Source: Deltaproteobacteria bacterium
Lineage (GTDB): Bacteria; Desulfobacterota; Dissulfuribacteria; Dissulfuribacterales; UBA3076
Assembly (NCBI GenBank): GCA_018399745.1
Contig: JAGYNZ010000007.1
Coordinates: 24,010 to 88,009, forward strand
Direction: 5' to 3'
DNA: 64,000 nucleotides
Part shown: positions 44,698 through 53,637 of the stretch, piece by piece
How positions within the stretch are numbered: the first letter of the stretch is position 1
How the letters are laid out: the number at the start of each line of letters is the position of its first letter
Notes under the pieces: model-generated
What the model was told of the DNA's origin: nothing
What the model saw: the letters and a program-made list of their open reading frames with translations, nothing else
Database searches by the model: none
Position numbers and translations under genes: made by a program

Positions 44698-45805
44698 TGT
44701 CGAATGTCAAATATTCTGTAATAAAAAGCACGAATACCATATCATAATCAAGAGTCCAAACCCAAAAGACAAATCCGTTCTGGTAGCCTTGAGCGGTGGT
44801 ATAGACAGCGCAGTCGCAGCCCATGACCTGCTTCGAGCCGGATGGCATACCGAGGCATACTTCCTTAATATTCTGCCGGAAGGAGTTCCCTGTACGGGTC
44901 TTATTGCATCAAAGGCTGTCGCAAGGCATCTGGGTATCAGACTTCACTGTCTGAATGAGGCAAAGATATTTGAAAACGAGGTAATCTCATACTTCAGTGA
45001 GTCCTACAATATGGGTATGACCCCAAATCCCTGCGTGGTATGTAATAACAGGATCAAAGTGGTCATCGGTCTGTCTCTGGCGGCTTCGCTTGGTATTGAC
45101 TATCTTGCCACGGGTCACTATGCACGGACACAGGGGCTTTCAAACGGTCAGACAGGTCTTCTGAGGGCGAAAGATTTAAAAAAGGACCAGTCATATTTTC
45201 TGCACCAGATATCAAAAGAAGCCATTCCGAAATTGATATTTCCGCTTGGAGACCTCATCAAGAAAGATGTCATGAAACAGGCCGCCCGGACGGGCCTCTC
45301 TCATTTCGTTCAGGAAGAAAGCCAGGAAATTTGCTTTCTAAAAGGTAATTACCGGACCTTTCTGGAAAAGAGGGGCCTTTTTGATAATGAGCCTGGAGAC
45401 ATCGTTGCTTTAGACGGGAAAGTCCTCGGAAGACATGAAGGACTGTATGCCTTTACCGTAGGCCAGAGAAAGGGGATCGGTATTCCGGACAAGACGCCTT
45501 ATTATGTCGTGGCCCTGGACAGAAAGAATAACCGGCTGTTAGTTGGAAAAGAACATCATCTTTGGGGGAAAGAACTCTTTGTGGAACATGTTAACTGGCT
45601 GGTCAGTCCTGATATGGTACCTGAACAACCGTGCACGGTAAAGATACGCCAAGGCAACGCAGGGGGCCTGGCGAATCTGGAAGTTCTGGAACCGGGCAGG
45701 GTTAGAGTTCGCTTTTGCTCCGGCCAATGGGCCATTACACCGGGTCAATTCGCGGTCTTTTATTCGAATGAGCTGGTAGTCGGCGGAGGTTCAATATGCG
45801 GGTAG
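44690..45805 (+). CDS. mnmA: tRNA-uridine 2-sulfurtransferase MnmA
   Basis: 371 residues from a TTG start inside the ferredoxin gene; no in-frame ATG exists before the conserved VLVALSGGIDSAVAAHDLL P-loop. Cysteines: TPNPCVVCNNRIK gives a CxxC and SQEICFL gives the third Cys, a set that fits [4Fe-4S]-dependent tRNA thiolases as well as persulfide chemistry. It makes s2U34 in Glu, Gln and Lys tRNAs. It overlaps mtaB by 10 nt. Confidence 0.94.
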   Translation: MPDVECQIFCNKKHEYHIIIKSPNPKDKSVLVALSGGIDSAVAAHDLLRAGWHTEAYFLNILPEGVPCTGLIASKAVARHLGIRLHCLNEAKIFENEVISYFSESYNMGMTPNPCVVCNNRIKVVIGLSLAASLGIDYLATGHYARTQGLSNGQTGLLRAKDLKKDQSYFLHQISKEAIPKLIFPLGDLIKKDVMKQAARTGLSHFVQEESQEICFLKGNYRTFLEKRGLFDNEPGDIVALDGKVLGRHEGLYAFTVGQRKGIGIPDKTPYYVVALDRKNNRLLVGKEHHLWGKELFVEHVNWLVSPDMVPEQPCTVKIRQGNAGGLANLEVLEPGRVRVRFCSGQWAITPGQFAVFYSNELVVGGGSICG

Positions 45806-47106
45806 CCCTTTACACCCTCGGGTGCAAGGTCAATCAGTTTGAAACGGCCGCCATGGCCGAGGGTTTTATCTCGAAAGGGGCGAATATTGTACCGTATACC
45901 CAGGAGGCTGATATCTACGTTGTCAATACATGCACAGTGACTTCAAGGGCTGCCTGCCAGTCAAGACAGATACTCAGAAGAATAAGACGATCCCGAAAAA
46001 AGGCACGGGTCATTGCCGCTGGCTGCTATGTCCAGACCGGGGCACAGGAGATCCTGGACGCCGTTCCGGGCCAGGTATGTCTGGTGGGAAATGACCAAAA
46101 GGCAAACCTTGTCGACCTTGCCTTTGAGCTTGAAGATGGTCTGGAATTCTATGTGGGCAATATTTCCAGGGTTGCAGCCATTGCACCCTTTACCATAAAA
46201 CGCCCCTGGGGAAGGACCAGGGCCTTTGTTCGCATTCAGGACGGTTGTAACTCCTTTTGTACCTACTGTATCGTACCTTACGCCAGGGGAAGGAGCAGGA
46301 GCCTCAGCCCTGAACTGGTGGAAAGGCAGATCGATATTCTGTTCCAGGAAGGAATAAAGGAAGTGGTGTTCACCGGGATCCACATAGGCATGTATGGTGA
46401 GGACCTGTTGGAAAAGACTTCCCTCCTGTGCCTTCTGAAAAGGCTGTGTTCGGCCTTTCCTCAACTGAGGTTTCGTTTAAGCTCCATAGAACCATCAGAG
46501 ATTACGCCGGACATGATATCATGGGCGGTGTCCACCCCGAATTTCTGCCCTCACTGGCACATCTCCCTTCAAAGCGGTTCTGATAAAATCCTGAAACTGA
46601 TGAACCGCCGGTACACATCTTCCCTCTACAGGGACCTGGTTATGCAGCTGAGAGCAGCCATGCCTGAGTCAGCCATAGGGTCGGATGTGCTGGTCGGATT
46701 TCCCGGGGAAGACGGCCCTGCCTTTCAAAAGACCCTGGAATTGATCTCAGAACTGCCCATTACATATGTGCATGCATTTCCATTTTCTCCCAGGCCCGGG
46801 ACCATCGCGGCAGAAATGAAAAATATGGTGACCAGAAAAGAAAAGGTGAAAAGAGGACGGGCGGTCAGGAATTTGGGAAATAAGAAAAAACAGGCCTTTT
46901 ATCGCCTCCATGTAGAAAAGATATTTGAGTGCCTTGTGGAGGGACGGGATAAAGAGACCGGCCTTTGGAAAGGGCTTACTCCAAACTATATCCCTGTGCT
47001 GATTGAGGCCGGAATGGATCGGACAGACCTTCACAATCAGATCCTGCCGGTCCGGATCACAAAGGCCGAAAGGGGAATGGTGTTCGGGACCTTATTAAAA
47101 CATTAA
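45796..47106 (+). CDS. mtaB: tRNA t6A37 methylthiotransferase MtaB
   Basis: 436 residues. UPF0004 domain (MRVALYTLGCKVNQFETAAM, with its first Cys, and VVNTCTVTSRA), radical-SAM motif CNSFCTYCIVPYARG, and a C-terminal TRAM segment. The 'GCKVNQfE' motif separates MtaB from MiaB and RimO. It adds a methylthio group to t6A37. Together with NIL-ferredoxin and mnmA it forms a three-gene sulfur-to-tRNA operon. Confidence 0.95.
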   Translation: MRVALYTLGCKVNQFETAAMAEGFISKGANIVPYTQEADIYVVNTCTVTSRAACQSRQILRRIRRSRKKARVIAAGCYVQTGAQEILDAVPGQVCLVGNDQKANLVDLAFELEDGLEFYVGNISRVAAIAPFTIKRPWGRTRAFVRIQDGCNSFCTYCIVPYARGRSRSLSPELVERQIDILFQEGIKEVVFTGIHIGMYGEDLLEKTSLLCLLKRLCSAFPQLRFRLSSIEPSEITPDMISWAVSTPNFCPHWHISLQSGSDKILKLMNRRYTSSLYRDLVMQLRAAMPESAIGSDVLVGFPGEDGPAFQKTLELISELPITYVHAFPFSPRPGTIAAEMKNMVTRKEKVKRGRAVRNLGNKKKQAFYRLHVEKIFECLVEGRDKETGLWKGLTPNYIPVLIEAGMDRTDLHNQILPVRITKAERGMVFGTLLKH

Positions 47107-47108
47107 TT

Positions 47109-48215
47109 TCAGCCGAGGTCTCCCACGCTCAGGCCCCTCACGTTTTTCCTCACGTATTCACTGTATTTTATTACATCGAAGATATTAGAGCTGTTGATCA
47201 GAAAGAGTCCTGGAGCATCTTCGCCGCTGAGCCGCCGCAGCGGATCAAGATAGGCGGGTTCCACCCCCATTGAGGCAAGGGCATCCAGAAGTTCCGCCCC
47301 CCTGGCCTGTTCAATGCCCATGTATCCCATGAGTCCATCCACGGCATCCATGCCGTTCAGGGTCAGGAGCCTGGCAATGGCGTGGATGATTCCGGTACTG
47401 CCGCACATGCATGCCCACCTGGCCGCCTTTATTGCATAACGGTTCCCGTTAAAGGAAACGGCCACGCCTTGAGCATTTTTGACCAGTTCCAGTGCCTGCA
47501 CATCGGTAATACTGTCTCCGACGTAAAGCACTTCAGATAAGGTAAGCCCGGTCCTTTTGAGGCTGTCTTCAACCGCCTTTGCCTTTTCAGGGCCACCAAC
47601 AGGGTTTATGTCCGACAATATTCTTCCAATCCCCATTCTTGGAATCTCTTTCCAGAATATGTTATCCATACGGCTGACCAGGGCCTGATTTTTATTGCTC
47701 AGATCTCTGATATCCTTTGCCCCTTCAGGCCAGTCAAGAAGGCCTTGGCCGACAATTTCTGAAGCCAGCCGCTCAAGTCTCTTTTGTTCCTGTTCCGTCA
47801 GTTTATATCGGTCCAGATCTATAGAAGTGCAGTAGACGTTATCCGCAGGAAAACCGGTTACCCTGCAGAGTGCCTGCAGATAAGGACAATAGCTTGTACT
47901 TATGATAAAGGCAGGCATCAGGCCGGCTATCCTGGAAAGCATGTCACCTGCCCCGGGAAGGAGCATCAGCGTCTTTTCTGAAAATTCTTCTATCTTTTCA
48001 TTCGTAGCACCGTAAGCCATTAAAAAGGGAAGCACCAGCTTAAGGGTGTCTCCCGCCTTATAGCCCTGTCTTTTCTCTATATCCGCGAGATAATCGTCGT
48101 ATCTGCTGACCCGGGCAAAGAAATTTCCCCCGTCGGGCATCATGGCTTCGCAAAGCTCATAGGCATTGTCATTCTGAGTTATGGGGCCTTCACAGTCGAT
48201 ATTGAGTTGCGGCAT
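47109..48215 (-). CDS. HAD-superfamily protein, EhaR-like
   Basis: About 368 residues from the ATG at 48215, which is 7 nt after AAGGAG (another ATG lies 6 nt upstream). Motif I reads NIDCEGPITQNDNAYEL and the Mg-binding motif YVGDSITDVQAL. The 'DcEGPiTxNDNA' opening is typical of the EhaR family, known from archaeal energy-converting hydrogenase clusters and found alone in some deltaproteobacteria. The reaction is unknown. Convergent with mtaB, 3 nt apart. Confidence 0.75.
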   Translation of the reverse strand: MPQLNIDCEGPITQNDNAYELCEAMMPDGGNFFARVSRYDDYLADIEKRQGYKAGDTLKLVLPFLMAYGATNEKIEEFSEKTLMLLPGAGDMLSRIAGLMPAFIISTSYCPYLQALCRVTGFPADNVYCTSIDLDRYKLTEQEQKRLERLASEIVGQGLLDWPEGAKDIRDLSNKNQALVSRMDNIFWKEIPRMGIGRILSDINPVGGPEKAKAVEDSLKRTGLTLSEVLYVGDSITDVQALELVKNAQGVAVSFNGNRYAIKAARWACMCGSTGIIHAIARLLTLNGMDAVDGLMGYMGIEQARGAELLDALASMGVEPAYLDPLRRLSGEDAPGLFLINSSNIFDVIKYSEYVRKNVRGLSVGDLG

Positions 48216-48231
48216 CTCCATGCTCCTTTGA

Positions 48232-48564
48232 TCAGACTCTTATCTTTGTCTCCTCCAGAAGTCTGTCCACAAACGACAACAGAAATTTCCTCTGTTGCGT
48301 CGTTGCATAATTCACACATTCGCACCTTATCTTCCTGCGGCTCCTGACCAGCATCTCAATCTTCACCCATTTGTCCCCAAGCTCTATGGCCGCGCAATGG
48401 GGCTGACAGTCCTGATGTTCATACTGTACCGGAGAAAGGATATCACCTGGTATTGTAAGCCAGTACAGGCCCATGATATCTGAAATATCACAGCACGTAT
48501 CCAGATACGCCTTAATCTTTTCCACTTCCTGCGGTCTTAATTCATCCACTACGTATTGTCGCAT
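48232..48564 (-). CDS. Hypothetical protein
   Basis: 110 residues, not recognised. It contains six cysteines (TCCDIS, DCQPHC, RCECVN) and a helical C terminus, so metal binding is possible. It lies 17 nt upstream of the EhaR-like gene on the same strand and is probably cotranscribed. The spacing and codon pattern look normal. Confidence 0.7.
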   Translation of the reverse strand: MRQYVVDELRPQEVEKIKAYLDTCCDISDIMGLYWLTIPGDILSPVQYEHQDCQPHCAAIELGDKWVKIEMLVRSRRKIRCECVNYATTQQRKFLLSFVDRLLEETKIRV

Positions 48565-48691
48565 TCTGAAAAATCTCCCTTGAGTTTTATATTCTTACCT
48601 GTTTGATCCAGCGATCACGTATTCATGAATCTTATTGGTCCTGCCATCTCCCTGCTGAAAGACACTGGATATTAATTCTTTACCAATCTGG

Positions 48692-49537
48692 CTAGTTAAG
48701 CGAGTCTAACAGAGGGATCAGGGGCCGCAAGGGCTGATTCAAATACAGTGCCGGGCTGAACACCTTGTCCCCCGGTGTCAATGAATCTATTTGAATGTCT
48801 TTTAGATCTATCTTTATTTCCAGATGCATCTTCTTGAACTTCATTCGGATTTTGCCTGGATAAGGGGCATGATCTTCCAGGGATACATGGTCATCGTAGA
48901 GGGCCTGGAATTCAGAATTCTCTATAGAGATGGGTGACAGTGTCTGCCTGTCGAATGTTGCCCACCCAGAACCTCCTTTCTGGAAAAAACTGATATAAAA
49001 CAAATTTTTATCGTCTTCAAGGCCTCGTTGCGGCATATATTGAAACATTTGGACATCCTGAGCCTCAACCACACTCCATGGATTCAACAGCCAGGATGCC
49101 TCATTGATAAGGGCGGATATCTTTTTGACATTTTTTATTTTGTAATTAATACTGCTGACATATACCGCCTTATGTGACGGTATGAAAAGATAAAGGGATT
49201 GTTCCGTAACCAGGCAATCAAAGACCGTTATGCCGAAGGGACCATGACCTATTACCCTGGCGAGAACCCCTTCATGTGTCCTTGTCCACATAAGTTGTCC
49301 TTTGATTTCAGGCCGATTCTGATCACGGATTTTGAGCTTCAATCTTATCCCTGCCTTAAGGTTGGTGAGCCTGGTTGCCTGAAATTTCATGGCATCCAGC
49401 ATGTCTCCGGTTGTTATAATGGTACCGGGGTAAAGATCTGAAGGCGCTTTCGGTTTTCCGGCGCAACCGGACAGGCACGCACATAAAAGAAGGGTAACAC
49501 CAATAGCGAATAAAAAATTACAGATTATTTTATCCAT
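48692..49537 (-). CDS. Outer-membrane lipoprotein, LolB/DUF4292-like
   Basis: About 281 residues from the ATG at 49537, which follows GGGGGAT. A lipoprotein signal ends in the lipobox CLSGCAG. The mature part begins with a helix (KFQATRLTNLKAGIRLKLKI) and then a half-barrel of strands such as LMWTRTHEGVLARVIGHGPF, matching the LolA/LolB-like fold of DUF4292. It probably binds lipid or helps lipoprotein sorting; this is inference. Confidence 0.75.
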   Translation of the reverse strand: MDKIICNFLFAIGVTLLLCACLSGCAGKPKAPSDLYPGTIITTGDMLDAMKFQATRLTNLKAGIRLKLKIRDQNRPEIKGQLMWTRTHEGVLARVIGHGPFGITVFDCLVTEQSLYLFIPSHKAVYVSSINYKIKNVKKISALINEASWLLNPWSVVEAQDVQMFQYMPQRGLEDDKNLFYISFFQKGGSGWATFDRQTLSPISIENSEFQALYDDHVSLEDHAPYPGKIRMKFKKMHLEIKIDLKDIQIDSLTPGDKVFSPALYLNQPLRPLIPLLDSLN

Positions 49538-49848
49538 AACCGATCCCCCAGAATCCATTCATGGTGGGCCAAAGACATCAGGGCCTGACTATTTCCATGG
49601 ACTCTGTGGGCCTTTTTATATTAAACTGCATTGAATTCAATCAGTATTTTGTATTGAAAGGGCATGAATTGTGTAGCACGGGATTCGTAAAATAACAACA
49701 ACCGCGGTATAAATCTCACGTATGATTTTTATGAAGAGGCCCGGTCTGCCGGGCCGGTTCGATTTTTCCGCCTGCCTGGGCGTTGGCTTCAGCCGGGCCG
49801 CAGGGCGCTGTTCAGGTTTATTCGGGTTTGAGGGGGTCTTAAATAATT
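49538..49848. other. Divergent region with GC hairpin, lipoprotein / hypothetical
   Basis: 311 bp. A perfect 7-bp stem with a 4-nt loop, GGCCCGG-tctg-CCGGGCC, lies at 49738-49755 and is followed by a short T-run (ATTTTT at 49762), so it could act as a plus-strand attenuator before the 49849 gene. A plus-strand frame across it (49722-49922) has no features of a gene and overlaps the next one. Confidence 0.5.
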
Positions 49849-50583
49849 ATGGAACAAGATATTGGAAAGGCCTTAGCATATCAGATAAAGAGGGAAATAG
49901 CAGAGAGGTACTTCGGCTATAGAAAGATCATAGAGGATGACAAGCTGGCCCTTGAGGGCATGATCTCCGATCTTCGTTTCCTACACGAACAAAAGGTGGG
50001 AAGGGATATGGCCAGGATATATGTCCTTTTACGAAACCCGGACCTGATTGACGAATTTTTAAGGCTTACAGGCTGGGAAGACCGTCCCTTTTTTGATCCG
50101 TATACAGTGGAGTCCGCCACGATTACAGGACAACTCCTTCAGGACATGGAACTCCATGGCTGGCTGGCCCATAACAAATTTCTCAATCTGTTACTGGACA
50201 GTTATGAAAGGCTTTGCGCGGACACGTCTGAATACAGAGAAAAGCTTCATGCCGTGCTGGATGAGGCCCAGGTCATAGACGAGGAAATTCATCAGTTCAA
50301 GCAAAAATTCGTACTTGAGGAGATCATGAGTTTTTTAAATACATTAGACAGGAGGGATGAACTTGCAAGTGTATTGGGTGAGGACATGCCTGCGGGCAGA
50401 CAGGCAGATCTTTCATCCCGTCTTGAACTGATCCCTGTTGGCGACATTGAAAAGTTGCTGCCCAGGGTGCCGGATTTGCCCGCGTCTGACAAGATAAGGA
50501 GCGGCCTGAAAGGACTCGCCGATAGAGTAGATAAATCTCATAAGGAGGAAGTCCTTAAGACCGTGGGGATCAAACGGATTTGA
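49849..50583 (+). CDS. Conserved hypothetical protein, helical
   Basis: 244 residues, not recognised. The sequence is predominantly helical and charged, with a hydrophobic core pattern (FLNLLLDSYERL, FVLEEIMSFLNTL). Around residues 180-187 the stretch MPAGRQAD is encoded by a palindromic insert-like sequence. It lies 27 nt upstream of aroB and is probably cotranscribed. GAGGGGG precedes the ATG at a longish distance. Confidence 0.75.
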   Translation: MEQDIGKALAYQIKREIAERYFGYRKIIEDDKLALEGMISDLRFLHEQKVGRDMARIYVLLRNPDLIDEFLRLTGWEDRPFFDPYTVESATITGQLLQDMELHGWLAHNKFLNLLLDSYERLCADTSEYREKLHAVLDEAQVIDEEIHQFKQKFVLEEIMSFLNTLDRRDELASVLGEDMPAGRQADLSSRLELIPVGDIEKLLPRVPDLPASDKIRSGLKGLADRVDKSHKEEVLKTVGIKRI

Positions 50584-50610
50584 TGTATAAAACGGAGGAA
50601 TACAATCTCT

Positions 50611-51756
50611 ATGGGTACGGATAATGATTTTGCTTCATACACCGCTGAATATGAGACTGTGCAACATGTCCGGCACACCGTAACAGTGCCCCTGGGAGCC
50701 GATACATATGATATTCTGATTGGCCCGGGGATTTTGACGGACCTGGCAAAAGACCTCACATCGACCCTGGCTGCCCCGCGATATATGATCATCACGGATT
50801 CAAACGTAGCAGATTACCTTGGGGTGGACCTTATCAGGCTGCTGAGACAGAGCGGGGCCCGGGTCGAACTGCTGTCCTTTACGGCAGGCGAAGAATCAAA
50901 AAACATGGATACCATCGTGGAGCTGGCCCGTAAAATGGTTGACCTGGGTGCAGACAGGCAGACCGCCATACTGGCCCTGGGCGGCGGAGTGGTCGGGGAT
51001 ATGGCGGGTTTTCTTGCCTCCATTTACATGAGGGGAATACCGCTTGTTCAGATTCCCACGACGCTCCTTGCTCAGGTAGACAGCTCGGTAGGAGGAAAGA
51101 CAGGTGTTGACCTGCCCGAGGGGAAAAATCTTCTGGGGACCTTTTATCAGCCCGTAAGGGTTTACGCGGATATCGGCGTGCTGGCTACCCTGCCCCGGGC
51201 CGAGATAAGAAACGGCCTTGCCGAAGTAGTCAAGTATGGAATGATCCAAGGCCGGGAACTCTTTGATTTTCTGGAGGAGAAATGGAGGGACATACTAAAC
51301 CTTGAGCCGGATGTCACTGGCCGAATAGTCTTTAACTCCTGTTCCATAAAGGCCGGTGTGGTGTCTGCCGATGAGCGCGAAGGAGATTTGAGACGCATCC
51401 TTAATTTCGGCCACACCGTGGGTCATGCAGTGGAGGCAGCGGCACATTATCGAATTCCTCACGGTGAGGCGGTTTCCATGGGCATGGTGGTGGTTTCGAG
51501 GATTTCTGCGGCAAAGGGCCTCATGCCCCAGAAGGATCTCGAAAGGCTGTGCGGGCTTCTGGACAGGTTACAGCTTCCCTGCAGGATTCCGACAGGGCTC
51601 CGCGCAGAGGGGCTGATGAATCTCCTGCGGCATGACAAAAAGGCAAGGTCAGGCAGACCTCACTTTGTACTGAGTAAAGGAATCGGTCAGATCCTCATAA
51701 CGGACGATGTCAGCAGAAAGGAGTTGGCAGCGGCCATTGAGGCCTCACGGGGCTGA
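50611..51756 (+). CDS. aroB: 3-dehydroquinate synthase
   Basis: 381 residues. NAD-binding GGGVVGDMAGFLAS, zinc ligands in the HTVGHAVEAAA and RIPHGEAVSMGM segments, and the PTTLLAQVDSSVGGKTGVDL block. An N-terminal extension of about 30 residues precedes the usual start. It makes the first carbocyclic intermediate of the shikimate pathway. The ribosome-binding site GGAGGA lies upstream of the ATG. Confidence 0.96.
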   Translation: MGTDNDFASYTAEYETVQHVRHTVTVPLGADTYDILIGPGILTDLAKDLTSTLAAPRYMIITDSNVADYLGVDLIRLLRQSGARVELLSFTAGEESKNMDTIVELARKMVDLGADRQTAILALGGGVVGDMAGFLASIYMRGIPLVQIPTTLLAQVDSSVGGKTGVDLPEGKNLLGTFYQPVRVYADIGVLATLPRAEIRNGLAEVVKYGMIQGRELFDFLEEKWRDILNLEPDVTGRIVFNSCSIKAGVVSADEREGDLRRILNFGHTVGHAVEAAAHYRIPHGEAVSMGMVVVSRISAAKGLMPQKDLERLCGLLDRLQLPCRIPTGLRAEGLMNLLRHDKKARSGRPHFVLSKGIGQILITDDVSRKELAAAIEASRG

Positions 51757-52239
51757 AGACCACCTGCTATGTCCGCTGGCGGATTTTCCATTTGCTTCAA
51801 ACTGCAGCAGAAGCGCCTTGATATCCAGGCCGCATGAAAAGCCGACAAGGTCTCCCTGTTTCCCGATCACCCTGTGACAGGGTATCATAATGGGCAGCGG
51901 ATTGGCCTTAAGTGCCTGTCCCACTGCCCTGGGTGAGCGGCAATCCACTTCAGAGGCGATCTCACCGTATGTCTTCAGCCCTCCGAAGGGAATGCCGCAC
52001 GTGACATTCCATACCCTCGTTTGAAAGGCCGTTCCTGCGGCCCTGAAGGGTATTGACGACCCCTTTAACTCGCCTTGAAGGATTCCCCTGAATTTGCGGG
52101 CAAGGGGTGACAAGGTCCGATTCCATGGTACATCGGAGACAGCAGGCTTTATACAGACAACAAGACCATGTTCCCAGTGCACCTGTATCTTTAAGGTGTG
52201 ATCAAGTATTCGCAGAAAGCAGACTTCTCTTTTTATCAC
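51745..52239 (-). CDS. ogt: Methylated-DNA-protein-cysteine methyltransferase
   Basis: 164 residues from a GTG start. Acceptor-cysteine motif IMIPCHRVIGKQGDLVGFSCG and the helix-turn-helix segment TYGEIASEV, then RAVGQALKANP with the arginine finger. It repairs O6-alkylguanine in a suicidal reaction. It converges with aroB with a 12-nt overlap. Confidence 0.93.
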   Translation of the reverse strand: MIKREVCFLRILDHTLKIQVHWEHGLVVCIKPAVSDVPWNRTLSPLARKFRGILQGELKGSSIPFRAAGTAFQTRVWNVTCGIPFGGLKTYGEIASEVDCRSPRAVGQALKANPLPIMIPCHRVIGKQGDLVGFSCGLDIKALLLQFEANGKSASGHSRWSSAP

Positions 52240-52347
52240 TTTGTTATCACAGATCCATACTGCAGTGAGTCTTTAATCGAAGTTCTGTTGTTAGTACTGT
52301 GTCTGAAGAATAATCAGGTATGATTATATTGCAAGAATCCTGAAATC

Positions 52348-52473
52348 TGATTCTGCTCAAAAAGCCTGAGATACAAGGCGCGAAATTTTCCAGGAATGAG
52401 ACGTACTTGTCGTACGTCGCAGTGACTGGAAAATTGAAGCAACGCCGCAGATCGGATTTTTTCAGCAGAATCA
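52348..52473. repeat. 126-bp long-hairpin element (MITE/REP-like)
   Basis: Ends are inverted: TGATTCTGCTCAAAAAG at the left and the complement of TGATTCTGCTGAAAAAA at the right, one mismatch in 16. Inward, both arms share AATTTTCCAG and then GACGTAC, and the centre is GACGTAC-ttgtc-GTACGTC. The whole element can fold into one long imperfect hairpin. It encodes nothing itself, and its right end provides the stop codon of thiL. No transposase is nearby. The rest of the 52240-52347 gap is featureless. Confidence 0.8.
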
Positions 52474-53499
52474 TATACAGTGTTCATATCCCTGATACGC
52501 AATGTCTTTTGCCCCTTGAGACGTCCTTAAAAATACACCCTCTCCCCGTACTATCCTTCCTATGTGGAACGGTATATGCCCCAGGATCTTCGAGGCAATC
52601 TTTTGTACTTCGGACCTGTCCTTTTTTGATACGGTCCACAAGAGTTCAAAATCTTCGCCCCCTGTCAGGGCAAACTCCAGGGGTGATACCCCCAGGAACC
52701 GGGATGCGCTTTTCAGGGACCGGGAAACCGGAATTTCCCCTGCCCGGACTTCAGCGCCGACCCTGCTGTTTTTGCACATATGGGCAAGATCTGTCGCAAC
52801 ACCGTCGGATATATCTATGGCGGCCTGAACCATGCCGCTTGCAAGCAGGGCCTGCCCCAGCGTCACGCGGGGTTCAGGGTCCAGATGCCTGCTCGCGAGC
52901 CGTTTCAGAACGGCCCGTGAGATCCTGTGCACCGCCTTTCGACCCCTGAAGGTATCCCGCGTTCCTTGATATCTCTTTAACAACTCAAGCCCGGCGGCGG
53001 ATTCTCCGAGATGACCCGAACAGTATATCAGGTCGTCCGGCTTTGCAGAATCACGGCTCAGCCACCTCCCCCCTTTTATCTCTCCGATCAGGGTAAGGCT
53101 GATGGAGAGCCGTTCAGGGGCGCTGACAGTATCTCCTCCTACCAGGCTTACTCCATATTGAGACAGTCTTGACCGCAGCCCCTCGAAGAAACTATCCCAA
53201 AACACGCCGGTCAATCCCTGAGGCACAGCCATGTTCAGCAAGGCCCACCTGGGCGATCCGCCCACGGCCGCCGCGTCGCTCAGATTGACCGCTGCTGTTT
53301 TCCTGCCCAGGTGCCATGGATCAAAATACTCAAGATCAAAGTGAATTGATTCCACAAGTGTATCGGTGGTGACTATCAGACGCCGGTCGGGCCTTGGAAC
53401 CAGAACGGCGCAGTCATCGCCTATACCAGCCAATACAGAGGAATCCTCTGCTGAAGACTCCGCAAGGCGTTTTATCCTGGCGATGAGATCTCTTTCCAT
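52471..53499 (-). CDS. thiL: Thiamine-monophosphate kinase
   Basis: 342 residues. ThiL/AIR-synthase fold motifs: GIGDDCAVLVPRP, TTDTLVESIHFDLEYF, AAVNLSDAAAVGG and ALTGGEDFELLW. It makes thiamine diphosphate from thiamine monophosphate. Its last codons (QGYEHCI) run into the 126-bp hairpin element, whose end supplies the TGA. Upstream, its leader contains minisatellite D. Confidence 0.95.
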   Translation of the reverse strand: MERDLIARIKRLAESSAEDSSVLAGIGDDCAVLVPRPDRRLIVTTDTLVESIHFDLEYFDPWHLGRKTAAVNLSDAAAVGGSPRWALLNMAVPQGLTGVFWDSFFEGLRSRLSQYGVSLVGGDTVSAPERLSISLTLIGEIKGGRWLSRDSAKPDDLIYCSGHLGESAAGLELLKRYQGTRDTFRGRKAVHRISRAVLKRLASRHLDPEPRVTLGQALLASGMVQAAIDISDGVATDLAHMCKNSRVGAEVRAGEIPVSRSLKSASRFLGVSPLEFALTGGEDFELLWTVSKKDRSEVQKIASKILGHIPFHIGRIVRGEGVFLRTSQGAKDIAYQGYEHCI

Positions 53500-53510
53500 G
53501 CGCCTCTCTT

Positions 53511-53637
53511 TGACTATCCAGCTATTAGACTATTCAACCATTCAACCATTCAACTATTCAACCATTCAACTATTCGACTATTCACCTATTCAACTAATCA
53601 ACTATTCAACTATTTAACTATTTAACTATTAGACTAT
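53511..53637. repeat. Minisatellite D, CAACTATT-type 8-mers, about 15 units
   Basis: About 127 bp of CAACTATT, CAACCATT and one-base variants, with TTTAACTA units at the right end. It fills the space between ndk and thiL, both on the minus strand, where it reads AATAGTTG/AATGGTTG. It supplies the TAA stop of ndk (53631-53629) and ends 12 bp before the thiL start codon. It is unrelated in sequence to tract A but has the same placement. Confidence 0.95.

Noticed and set aside
49722..49922. Plus-strand 66-codon ORF overlapping the hypothetical gene at 49849
   Set aside because: It crosses a GC hairpin, overlaps the better gene in another frame and has no protein features.
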